Assembly (NCBI RefSeq): GCF_000383615.1
Contig: NZ_KB911610.1
Coordinates: 60,635 to 108,202, forward strand
Length of the DNA: 47,568 nt
Direction of reading: 5' to 3'
Source of the DNA: Streptomyces canus 299MFChir4.1
GTDB lineage: Bacteria; Actinomycetota; Actinomycetes; Streptomycetales; Streptomycetaceae
This document shows, one piece after another, positions 7,553 through 14,421 of the stretch. Position numbers and translations under genes: made by a program. Each line of letters begins with the position of its first letter. Position 1 is the stretch's first letter. The notes below the pieces were generated by a model that worked only from the letters and a program-made list of their open reading frames with translations, did no database searches and had not been told where the DNA came from.

Positions 7553-7741
7553 TCATAGGGCAGGTCCCGCGACGAGCAGGGCGAGCACCACGGCCCCCAC
7601 CGAGCTGATGGCGGGGTTCTTGGCCTTGAGACCGATGGTGAGCAGGAGCATCCCGATGATGCCGCTGGCACCGTACTTCCACTGCAGGGTCTGCTCGACG
7701 CCGACGACGAAGACGGCGGAGAGGAGGGCGAGGACCGGCAT
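7553..7741 (-). CDS. Module B micro-membrane protein (62 aa)
   Basis: 62 residues from the ATG at 7741, preceded by GAAGGGGGAACCACC, nearly the same leader as module A. Three hydrophobic stretches, E16, Q17 and Q20, turn W-K-Y-G, basic loop K-A-K-N, and C-terminal helix starting G-A-V-V. It begins 35 bp beyond the end of regulator A on the opposite strand, so A and B units are stacked head to tail. Membrane location is expected; function unknown. An in-frame ATG further upstream would add seven residues but would consume the ribosome site. Confidence 0.75.
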   Translation of the reverse strand: MPVLALLSAVFVVGVEQTLQWKYGASGIIGMLLLTIGLKAKNPAISSVGAVVLALLVAGPAL

Positions 7742-7805
7742 GGTGGTTCCCCCTTCGGGCATCGGGCTGGGCGAGGCGGGCGGTGATGCGGAGGCAAAAC
7801 TTCCA

Positions 7806-7832
7806 CCAACTCAACCAAGTTGGCAACCAACT
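7806..7832. promoter_or_regulatory. Module B operator: alternating CCAACT/AGTTGG half-sites
   Basis: CCAACT (7806-7811), AGTTGG (7818-7823) and CCAACT (7827-7832) give two overlapping palindromes. The tight one, AGTTGG-CAA-CCAACT (7818-7832), matches the module A operator in sequence and in 3-nt spacing. On the reverse strand it overlaps the end of the small gene's -10 (TAGAGT). More GTTGG/CAAC half-sites continue toward 7890. Confidence 0.65.
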
Positions 7833-7907
7833 CTACTTATGTTGTCCCCACTTGGTTGGGGTTGATAAACAACTTCGCAACAACTCCCCATAGATGGATT
7901 GGAGTTG

Positions 7908-7913
7908 TACCGT
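7908..7913 (+). promoter_or_regulatory. -10 box of leaderless regulator B
   Basis: TACCGT, the same 6-nt spacer TTGGTC as module A, then GTG at 7920. Confidence 0.6.
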
Positions 7914-7919
7914 TTGGTC

Positions 7920-8792
7920 GTGACCCAGGAGAACGTGGCAGTGAACGGCAGCAGAAGGCTCTCGCCCCAGGAAATCGCCGACACCCTGCGGGAACGCATC
8001 CGCACGGGCGACCTCAAGGCCGGCGACCGCCTCCCCACCCAGGCGGAACTCGCGGATGAGTTCGGAGTGGAACGGGGCGCGGTCCGCCAGGCGCTGCGCG
8101 CGCTGCAGGAGGACGGGTTGCTCAGCAATGTGAGCAAGGGGAGTCCGCCGCGGATCGCGGAGGTGCCGGTCACCCGGGGGGGCCCGCAGCCGACGATGGT
8201 GGCCCTGGCGCCTCGCTTGGCCGAGGCGTTCGCGAGCCCGCAGGTCCGCATCGACGCGGCCTGCCTGACGGCGGAGAGCCTGATGGTGGCCCTGAGCGAA
8301 CCGGTCCGCCTCATTCACGAGGGCCGGATCCATCCCGAGTCGATCGACGTCCGCATTCTGTTGCCCTCCCGGGACATCAACCTGGCCTTCCCGGTCCCGG
8401 TCGAGGCCCCCGACGACGACAACCCGGTCCACCAGCGCTGGCTGGAGATGCGCAACGCCCAGGGTCACGTCCTGCGCCACAACCTCCGGTCGTTGCGCTC
8501 CTCCCACGGGATCGACGTCAAGGTGGGGTTCCGCGCGCTGCCGTTCACTCCGCCGGTGAAGCTGTACCTGCTCAACGGCGTGGAGGCGTTGCTCGCGTAC
8601 TACATGGTCGCGCGCAGGGAGGAGGCGACCGACACCGGGATGCTCGACATGTACGACGTCCTCGGAACGGAATCCCTGCTGTTCTCCTTCGACAGGAACG
8701 CCGGCCAACGCGACGCCGCGTTCGTCGAGCAATCGCAGAAGTGGTTCGATGCCCTCTGGGAAACCATCACGACGGACCTGACACTCTCCTAG
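7920..8792 (+). CDS. GntR-type regulator B
   Basis: 290 residues from the leaderless GTG at 7920. Winged helix at about residues 15-80 (LRERIRTGDLKAGDRLPTQAELADEFGVERGAVRQAL), then the same effector domain as regulator A, sharing RALPFTPPVKLYLLNG, DVRILLP and the W-F-x-A-L-W-E-T-I ending. It probably controls its own gene and the divergent 62-aa membrane protein through the 7806-7832 operator. Its stop overlaps the next start (TAGTG), so the HAD phosphatase gene is translationally coupled. The effector is unknown. Confidence 0.85.
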   Translation: MTQENVAVNGSRRLSPQEIADTLRERIRTGDLKAGDRLPTQAELADEFGVERGAVRQALRALQEDGLLSNVSKGSPPRIAEVPVTRGGPQPTMVALAPRLAEAFASPQVRIDAACLTAESLMVALSEPVRLIHEGRIHPESIDVRILLPSRDINLAFPVPVEAPDDDNPVHQRWLEMRNAQGHVLRHNLRSLRSSHGIDVKVGFRALPFTPPVKLYLLNGVEALLAYYMVARREEATDTGMLDMYDVLGTESLLFSFDRNAGQRDAAFVEQSQKWFDALWETITTDLTLS

Positions 8793-9535
8793 TGACTCCT
8801 GAGACGACGCACACTGAGCAGGTGGCAGCGCACACCGAGAACGAGACCGGGAAACTGCAGGGTCTGATCACCCGTGCGCGGGTGGTGCTCTGGGACTTCG
8901 ACGGACCGATCTGCAGCCTGTTCTCCGGGCACTCGGCGGCGAAGGTGGCCAGCGAACTGGTGGAGTGGCTGGAAGGGCGAGGCCTGCGCGGCGTCGTCAC
9001 CGACGGCGAGCGCAGCACCCTGGACCCGCATGTCGTACTGCGTGCCGTCGATGCTCGGCACCCGGGCAGTGACCTGGTCGCGGAGTTGGAGGAACGTCTC
9101 ACCAATGAGGAGCTGAGAGCGGCTTCCTCGGCGATGCCGACGGCGTACGCCGACCCCCTGATACGCACTTGGACCGCAGTGGGCTCCCGGTTGGCCATCA
9201 CGACGAACAACTCACCGCGCGTGGTACGCAAGTACCTTGCCGGCCGCGGTCTGGTCTCCTGCTTCGCCCCGCACATCTACGGTCGCACCCAAGAACTGCA
9301 CCACCTCAAACCGCACCCGCACTGCCTCAACCGTGCGCTGAACGCCATGGGTGCCGCCCCCCGCGACGCGCTGATGATCGGTGACACCCCCTCCGACTAC
9401 CTCGCGGCCCGGAGTGCCGGCGTCCCGTTCCTCGGCTACGCGCGTAACGAATACAAGGCGAAGCTGCTGAGCGATGCCGGAGCCGAGTCGATCGTCGAGT
9501 CGCTGTGGCCGGTGCTGGTGGCACTCAGGGCCTAG
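8792..9535 (+). CDS. HAD-superfamily phosphatase coupled to regulator B
   Basis: 247 residues from a GTG that shares its G with the stop codon of regulator B. All four HAD motifs are present: D-F-D-G-P (motif I, near residue 34), T-N-N-S (II), the lysine in L-K-P-H-P-H (III) and G-D-T-P-S-D (IV), with a helical cap between I and II as in phosphoglycolate-phosphatase-type subfamily I enzymes. It should hydrolyse a small phosphate ester in the cytoplasm; the substrate is not predictable. The link to a regulator and, downstream, a kinase suggests a phosphorylated effector. GTG at 8822 is an alternative start. It ends on a CTAG shared with the opposite-strand gene. Confidence 0.85.
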   Translation: MTPETTHTEQVAAHTENETGKLQGLITRARVVLWDFDGPICSLFSGHSAAKVASELVEWLEGRGLRGVVTDGERSTLDPHVVLRAVDARHPGSDLVAELEERLTNEELRAASSAMPTAYADPLIRTWTAVGSRLAITTNNSPRVVRKYLAGRGLVSCFAPHIYGRTQELHHLKPHPHCLNRALNAMGAAPRDALMIGDTPSDYLAARSAGVPFLGYARNEYKAKLLSDAGAESIVESLWPVLVALRA

Positions 9536-9714
9536 GCCTGGACCATCAGCAGGACGAAGACCACGGCGCCGACCGACAGACACGTCGTGTTGCGGGCGCG
9601 GAAGCCCACGGCGACCAAGGTCAGGCAAAGGACGCCGATAGTGCCGTAGCGCGTCTGGAACAGCTGGTCGACGGCCAGCAGCGCGAAGGCGGACAGTAAT
9701 TGAAAGACGATCAT
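9532..9714 (-). CDS. Module C micro-membrane protein (60 aa)
   Basis: 60 residues from the ATG at 9714, preceded by TTGGGGGAATC. Three hydrophobic stretches, D16, Q17 and Q20, turn T-R-Y-G, loop R-A-R-N, and C-terminal helix G-A-V-V. It is the most divergent of the three paralogues. Its TAG stop (reverse complement of 9532-9534) interlocks with the TAG of the HAD gene (9533-9535) through the palindrome CTAG, so the two convergent genes overlap by four bases with no room for a terminator. Confidence 0.72.
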   Translation of the reverse strand: MIVFQLLSAFALLAVDQLFQTRYGTIGVLCLTLVAVGFRARNTTCLSVGAVVFVLLMVQA

Positions 9715-9754
9715 GATTCCCCCAACCGCGACTTCCTGAGGAGCGATCAACTTC

Positions 9755-9770
9755 CAGTCCAATTGGACTG
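9755..9770. promoter_or_regulatory. Module C operator, perfect 16-bp palindrome
   Basis: CAGTCCAATTGGACTG lies 41 bp upstream of the small gene and overlaps a probable reverse-strand -10 (AACAGT). It differs from the A/B operator (AGTTGG-n3-CCAACT) while keeping the CCAA/TTGG core. Half-sites ATTGGTTG (9780-9787) and CAACCAAT (9849-9856) form a second, distant inverted pair. Confidence 0.65.
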
Positions 9771-9870
9771 TTTTCTTGAATTGGTTGTGCCCAGGTTGAC
9801 TGGTCGCCTAACGGCCTTTCAGCTTCCCTTTGGGCGGTGCTGTTGCGGCAACCAATATGACTGGAAGTGG

Positions 9871-9876
9871 TACGGT
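9871..9876 (+). promoter_or_regulatory. -10 box of leaderless regulator C
   Basis: TACGGT, 6 nt, then GTG at 9883; the same geometry as regulators A and B although the spacer sequence differs. Confidence 0.55.
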
Positions 9877-9882
9877 CGCGAG

Positions 9883-10800
9883 GTGAGTACGGATCGTGGT
9901 GACAGTGTTGCCAGGGGGCAGGCGGTCCTGGAGGCGCTGCGCGCCCGGATCGCCGAGGGTGCCTACCCGCTGGACTCCATGCTGCCCACGCAACGGGCTC
10001 TGGCCGAAGAGTTCGACGTGTCACGAGACACGGTGCAGCGTGCACTGCGCGAGCTGAAGAGCGAAGGCTGGATCGAGTCCCGTCAGGGCAGTGGCTCGCG
10101 GGTGGTGAGGCAGCCGATACATTCCGTCACCCGTTCGCCTGCGGCGGCCCCTCGCGTTCGGGCCGCGCTGGGGCCCTTCATCCAGCGGGCCTTCTCCCAG
10201 TCAACAGTCCAATTGGACGTGTTCACCCTCACTTCCGAAAGTCTGGACGCGCACATCAGGCTGCAGGCCGAGCGCGTCCGCACAGGGGAGATCAAGCCCC
10301 CCGAGCGCATCGAAATGCGCCTGCTCTTGCCTGACGAATCAGTCAAGTTGCCGTATCCCCGGGCGAAGCGGATGCCGGATGGGAGTGGCCTGGAGGAGGT
10401 GGACCGGCTGCTCCAGGAGCGGCTGCACAGCATCACCCGGCGGCATACTTCCTCACTGCGCGCCGCTCTGCGGGACCTGGAGACGGAGGGACACGTGCAG
10501 TCCGTCGATGTCGAGGTCCGGAGGATCCAGGTGGTTCCGGCCTTCAAGCTCTACCTGCGCCGCACGGTCGAAATACTGTTCGGTCCGTATGAGGCCGTGG
10601 AGCGCTCGATCCTGCTGGACGACGACACGGAGATCGAAGCCGTGGACGTCCTGGGCCTGGGTTCGGTTCTGACGCGCCACGTCAATGACGAAGGCGACCC
10701 GAACTCCACCGGAACCGTGTTCATAGAGAGCTGGCAGGCATGGTTCGACTCCTGCTGGAAGTTGCTGACCTCGCAGCTCGCAAGTCCTTCGATCGACTGA
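9883..10800 (+). CDS. GntR-type regulator C
   Basis: 305 residues from the leaderless GTG at 9883. The winged helix at about residues 10-75 (LRARIAEGAYPLDSMLPTQR...VSRDTVQRALRELKSEG) is followed by the A/B-type effector domain in divergent form: LDVFTLTSESLDAHIRLQAE, I-E-M-R-L-L-L-P, VVPAFKLYLRRTVEILFG and a terminal W-Q-A-W-F-D-S-C-W. A copy of its presumed operator core lies inside the gene at 10207-10218. It probably regulates itself and the 60-aa membrane gene, and perhaps the kinase 166 bp downstream. Confidence 0.85.
   Translation: MSTDRGDSVARGQAVLEALRARIAEGAYPLDSMLPTQRALAEEFDVSRDTVQRALRELKSEGWIESRQGSGSRVVRQPIHSVTRSPAAAPRVRAALGPFIQRAFSQSTVQLDVFTLTSESLDAHIRLQAERVRTGEIKPPERIEMRLLLPDESVKLPYPRAKRMPDGSGLEEVDRLLQERLHSITRRHTSSLRAALRDLETEGHVQSVDVEVRRIQVVPAFKLYLRRTVEILFGPYEAVERSILLDDDTEIEAVDVLGLGSVLTRHVNDEGDPNSTGTVFIESWQAWFDSCWKLLTSQLASPSID
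10207..10218. promoter_or_regulatory. Second copy of the module C operator core inside regulator C
   Basis: GTCCAATTGGAC is identical to the central 12 bp of 9755-9770 and here encodes part of S-T-V-Q-L-D. It may be an intragenic roadblock or looping partner site. Confidence 0.45.
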
Positions 10801-10860
10801 CCCGTCTCATACTGAGACCGTCACCGGTCGATCACGAGTGGGCTAACTACGTGGCTCTTT

Positions 10861-10901
10861 GCCAAGGTTGGCCGCAAGCTCATGTTGTGTAGGTCTAGAG
10901 T
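10861..10901 (+). promoter_or_regulatory. Possible promoter/operator of the double-kinase gene
   Basis: Inverted repeat GCCAA-GG-TTGGC (10861-10872) carries the GTTGG-type half-site of the island, and TAGAGT (10896-10901) could be a -10 box, identical to that of module B's small gene. A leader of about 60 nt and a good AGGAG precede the TTG start. Weak evidence. Confidence 0.35.
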
Positions 10902-10966
10902 ATGGCCCATTCTCCTCCCGGCCGCATGACCTTTATAGGTAACGCATAGCTATTCAGGAGTGCCCC

Positions 10967-13195
10967 TTGGGTGGTCCACCATCGCCTGGAGCCCGACGCT
11001 CGGCGCCCGACGCCGCGTTGCGCTATGCCAGGGCACTCGGAGAGTTCGGCCGGGGGCACCACAACCTGAATTACATGGTGCGGTTGCTCAACGAGTCCGA
11101 CCGCCGGCTCATGGGCTGCGAGGAGGGGGAGACCATCACGGTGCGGGAGCGGATCCGCACCGCGTTGCCCGTGGTCATCAGAACCTGGCAGGACGAGGCC
11201 GAGATCCTCGCCGCGATCCACGGCGTCCTGCCGCACGTGCCGCGCTGCCTCGCTCAGTACGGCGATGTGAGCATCCTGAGCTATGTGCAGGGCGTGCCGC
11301 TGTCCAGCATCTGCCCCAACGGCAAGCCGGTCGCGTCCCACCTCATCCAGGCGCTCGCAGGTCTGCTGGCCGACATGACGCAGGTACGCAGAAAGGATCT
11401 GCCGCCCCTCCCGCAGTCCTGGCCGCGCTCCAGCCGCGACAGCCGAGCCTTCCTGCGCACACTGGCGATTACCGCTGACGAGCAGGTGCGGCGGCACAAC
11501 TGGGGCAGGTTCGGCGGTCTGTTCGCCACGCTGGGCATCCCCGAGGACGCGCTCGTGCGCTTCGCCGAGCGTGTTCCGTCGATGATCAGCCGCCCTTTCA
11601 GCCTGCTGCACACCGACCTGCACCGCGACAACGTGATCGTGTCGTACCACGGTGATCCGCCACTGATCTGCGTGGACTGGGAGCTCGCCAGCTACGGAGA
11701 TCCCTTGCACGACCTCGCGACGCACCTGGTGCGGATGCAGTATCCGGATCATCAGTGGTGGGAGGTGGTGGAGGCGTGGCGCACGGGCATGGGGCAGCGC
11801 CGGAGCAAAGCGGTTCACGGCCTGGAGCGGGATCTCAAGCACTACGTGGCCTTCGAAAAGGCCCAGTCCGTTTACCCGGACGTGATGCGTGCGGCGACCT
11901 CGCTGGGTGATTCCTACGGACAGCGGGACCTGGACGCGGCCACCCATGCCGTACACCGTGCTCTGGTGGCGGCTGCGGAGCCCCTGCGTCTCAAGAGCGT
12001 GCCCGACGAGAAGGCCATCGAGCGCATCCTGTTCCGCTGGAACGCCTCGCACGGCAAACGGCACAGTCGGGAGCGTGCCGTGTCATCCATCAAGTGGGAG
12101 CGCGACGATCGTCTTCTGGAGCATCCGCTGTTTCCGAGGCGCGCGGTGTCGGAGGCATTGTTCGAGGAGGGAGCGGCCTCGGCGGAGCACGTGTTCAAGG
12201 GGACGGCACATCTCAGCACCGCGGTGCGGGTGTCGGCCGCCGACTATCCGGATCCGGTCATGGTGCGACGGAAGGTGGGCACGTACAACTCCCGCGAGCG
12301 GAGGTACCTGTACGAGCACGCGGTCCTCCGCGCGATCGAAGTCTCCGGAGTGCTGGTGCGGGCTCCGAGAGTGCTGGCGCTGGGCGTCAGTGAGCTCGGC
12401 GACGAGTTCACCATCCACACGTACGAGGGGCCCAAGGGAGAGATCAAGCATCCGCAGCATCCTGTGGACGGACTGCTGCCCCACGAGGCGGACGACCTCG
12501 TCAACCAGCTTGAGGCGCTGACCTTCGTCGACCGGGAGAAGCTGGAAAAACTCGACCCGAACGCTTCATCCGTGAACTTCTTCCAGGGGCTCTGCGATGA
12601 ACTGATCCGACTGGTAGGGGAACTCCCCAAGCGGACCTCCGACCTGGCCCGCGAGTTGGGACTGCCGAGCAGTCTGCGCCTGGGTGAGATCCTGCGCCGG
12701 CACCAGGTGACGTGGCGTCGGCCCGTCCTCCTCCACGGCGACCTCAACCCGTGGAATCTGATTCGCCGCGAGGACGGATCGGGCCTGACCCTCATCGACT
12801 GGGAGATGGCGATGGTGGGCGATCCTCTGTACGACCTGGTCCGACACATGCATCTGACGCCCACGCTCCCAGAGATCCGCGAGCGACTGCTCACCCGCTG
12901 GTCGAGGCTGTTGCCGGAGGAGTGCACGAGCGGCTGGGCGCAGGACTGGCGGGTGTACCGCTGGATCGAGACCGTCCGTTCGGCGTACGTGGACCTCGAT
13001 CGTCTGGTGACCGGCGACAGCCTGGAAGCGCCCAATGTCCGCCGTGCGGTGGAGCGGTACACGATGACCCTGGCCGAGGCGACCGCGAATTTGGGCCTCA
13101 AGACCAAGTCCATGGCGAACCCGTATCTCGCTCTTGCCTTGCCGCACGGAGACCATGGAGGACTGGCGGCGGACGGACCCCCAGACGGCATGTGA
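10967..13195 (+). CDS. Two-domain APH/choline-kinase-like phosphotransferase (742 aa)
   Basis: 742 residues from TTG 10967, chosen because AGGAG (10956-10960) sits 6 nt upstream. Two kinase halves are fused. Half 1 has catalytic H215-T-D217-L-H-R-D-N222 and metal-binding D237-W-E. Half 2 has H590-G-D592-L-N-P-W-N597 and D611-W-E, with a basic segment VMVRRKVGTYNSRERRYLYE near 430 that may serve ATP binding. Both catalytic cores look intact. This fold phosphorylates small alcohols such as aminoglycosides, choline, sugars or macrolides; the substrate is unknown. Predicted soluble. A duplicate of its C-terminal end lies at 13555-13655. Confidence 0.85.
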   Translation: MGGPPSPGARRSAPDAALRYARALGEFGRGHHNLNYMVRLLNESDRRLMGCEEGETITVRERIRTALPVVIRTWQDEAEILAAIHGVLPHVPRCLAQYGDVSILSYVQGVPLSSICPNGKPVASHLIQALAGLLADMTQVRRKDLPPLPQSWPRSSRDSRAFLRTLAITADEQVRRHNWGRFGGLFATLGIPEDALVRFAERVPSMISRPFSLLHTDLHRDNVIVSYHGDPPLICVDWELASYGDPLHDLATHLVRMQYPDHQWWEVVEAWRTGMGQRRSKAVHGLERDLKHYVAFEKAQSVYPDVMRAATSLGDSYGQRDLDAATHAVHRALVAAAEPLRLKSVPDEKAIERILFRWNASHGKRHSRERAVSSIKWERDDRLLEHPLFPRRAVSEALFEEGAASAEHVFKGTAHLSTAVRVSAADYPDPVMVRRKVGTYNSRERRYLYEHAVLRAIEVSGVLVRAPRVLALGVSELGDEFTIHTYEGPKGEIKHPQHPVDGLLPHEADDLVNQLEALTFVDREKLEKLDPNASSVNFFQGLCDELIRLVGELPKRTSDLARELGLPSSLRLGEILRRHQVTWRRPVLLHGDLNPWNLIRREDGSGLTLIDWEMAMVGDPLYDLVRHMHLTPTLPEIRERLLTRWSRLLPEECTSGWAQDWRVYRWIETVRSAYVDLDRLVTGDSLEAPNVRRAVERYTMTLAEATANLGLKTKSMANPYLALALPHGDHGGLAADGPPDGM

Positions 13196-13362
13196 CGGTA
13201 CCGAGCCCGAGTACGTCGACTCCAAGGGCTGTCGGACCGAGCTCAATGTCTGGTCCCGCAAGGACGGCGACGACGCCGATGCCGCCGTGCACTTCGACGA
13301 CCTGTGGGGTCTGGCCGAGAAGCCACCATGGCGCTGCACTTGCCCGCGCTGACCGAATCAAC
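13196..13362 (+). pseudogene. Unassigned coding-like remnant after the kinase
   Basis: A frame from within the kinase end to 13352 has strong third-position GC from about 13200 on (reads ...EYVDSKGCRTELNVW then DDADAAVHFDDLWG) but lacks a plausible start or ribosome site. I recognise no family. It may be the tail of a lost gene that was joined to the island during rearrangement. Confidence 0.35.
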
Positions 13363-13386
13363 AACGTGACCACGCTTCCGCGGCTT

Positions 13387-13462
13387 CGCCGCCATCCGCC
13401 TCTTCCTCAGAAGGGCGCCGGCGCTGTCTCCACGGCCGAGGTCGCCGCAGCCGCCGAGACTC
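13387..13462 (+). pseudogene. Fragment of a TetR regulator N-terminus
   Basis: The DNA matches the start of the intact TetR gene (about 13818-13890): I-R-L-F-L, then after a one-base shift KGAGAVSTAEVAAAAE, against VRLFLEKGFDAVSVAEIAAAAE. The frameshift and absence of the remaining gene mark it as debris. Confidence 0.6.
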
Positions 13463-13536
13463 GACGTGACTGACGTGACTGATGGTCAAAGGCGCACGGC
13501 GGACTCCCCGCGCGTACCAGACAGGTCCGACAGGTC

Positions 13537-13660
13537 TTGCCCTCAAAGGAGCAGATCCGCTCGGCCTACGTCGACCTGGACCGGATGACGACGGGAGCAG
13601 CACGGAGCGCCCCGAACGTCCGGCGGGCCGTCGACGCGTATGAGATGGCCCTTCCGCCGC
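13537..13660 (+). pseudogene. Fragment of a second double-kinase gene (C-terminal end)
   Basis: Reads I-R-S-A-Y-V-D-L-D-R-M-T-T-G...APNVRRAVDAYEMAL, aligning with VRSAYVDLDRLVTG...APNVRRAVERYTMTL of the intact kinase (12975-13070). No upstream kinase body exists, so it is a relic of a duplicated or recombined copy. It stands directly before the intact TetR gene. Confidence 0.7.
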
Positions 13661-13744
13661 CAGGGGCTCTCTGGGGCTCCGCAGGCGTGTGGTGCCGAAG
13701 GCGCCTGCCTCGCTCAAGGTGTCCTGACCCCCGGTCCCGGTGCG

Positions 13745-13750
13745 TAGGCT
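13745..13750 (+). promoter_or_regulatory. -10 box of leaderless TetR gene
   Basis: TAGGCT, 6 nt, then ATG at 13757. Confidence 0.5.
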
Positions 13751-13756
13751 CACCCC

Positions 13757-14365
13757 ATGACCGCCCCCGGCCTGCGTGAGCGCAAGAAGCAGCGGATGTA
13801 CGAGACCGTGTCCGAGATCGCCGTCCGCCTGTTCCTGGAGAAGGGCTTCGACGCCGTCTCCGTCGCCGAGATCGCCGCCGCCGCGGAGATCTCCAAGCCG
13901 ACCCTCTTCCGGTACTTCCCGGCCAAGGAGGACCTCGTCCTCCACCGGATCGCCGATCACGAGGACGAGGCCGCGCGGGTTGTGGACCAGTCGGACGAGG
14001 CGCCGCTCGTGGCCCTGCGGCGGCACTTCCTCGACGGGCTGGAGCGGGAGGATCCCGTCACCGGGCTCAGTGATCACCCGGACGTTCTCGCCTTTCACTC
14101 GCTGCTCTACGGCACCCCCGCCCTCGTCGCCCGGGCCCACGGGCACCTGGAACGGCAGGAGGCCGCGCTCGCCGAGGTGCTCGGGGGTGATCTCGACGCA
14201 CGGCTGGCCGCTGGGCAGATCATCGCCGTGCGGCGGATTCTCGCGATGGAGAACTGGGGGCGGATCGCCAAGGGGGAGAAGGTCGAGGACGTACGCGGGG
14301 ATGCCGTGGCCGCGGCTGAGCGGGCGTTTCGGGTCCTGGCGGACGGGTTGCCGTGGCTCGCGTGA
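13757..14365 (+). CDS. TetR-family regulator
   Basis: 202 residues. The N-terminal helix-turn-helix is typical: LRERKKQRMYETVSEIAVRL then FDAVSVAEIAAAAEISKPTLFRYF (about residues 6-55). The C-terminal ligand domain has no recognisable subgroup motif. The gene lies 56 bp upstream of the HelD-like ATPase, and an AT-rich inverted repeat in that gap could be its target. A TetR N-terminal fragment very similar to it lies 370 bp upstream. Confidence 0.88.
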   Translation: MTAPGLRERKKQRMYETVSEIAVRLFLEKGFDAVSVAEIAAAAEISKPTLFRYFPAKEDLVLHRIADHEDEAARVVDQSDEAPLVALRRHFLDGLEREDPVTGLSDHPDVLAFHSLLYGTPALVARAHGHLERQEAALAEVLGGDLDARLAAGQIIAVRRILAMENWGRIAKGEKVEDVRGDAVAAAERAFRVLADGLPWLA

Positions 14366-14375
14366 GTGAGAGCGC

Positions 14376-14389
14376 GTTAAAAATTTAAC
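14376..14389. promoter_or_regulatory. AT-rich inverted repeat before the HelD-like gene
   Basis: GTTAAA-AA-TTTAAC, conspicuous in this GC-rich sequence, 20 bp upstream of a TACCCT -10 box (14409-14414) that lies 7 nt before the ATG at 14422. It is a candidate operator for the TetR protein just upstream, or an AT-rich promoter element. Confidence 0.45.
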
Positions 14390-14421
14390 TCGGTCATATT
14401 TTCTCGCGTACCCTCGTCCCC

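Noticed and set aside
9700..9882. N-terminal extension of regulator C from an upstream ATG
   Set aside because: It would run through the operator and -10 box and adds sequence unlike regulators A and B; the leaderless GTG fits better.
14366..14421. HelR-type rifamycin-associated element
   Set aside because: No matching inverted element upstream of the HelD-like gene; only the GTTAAA/TTTAAC repeat is present.
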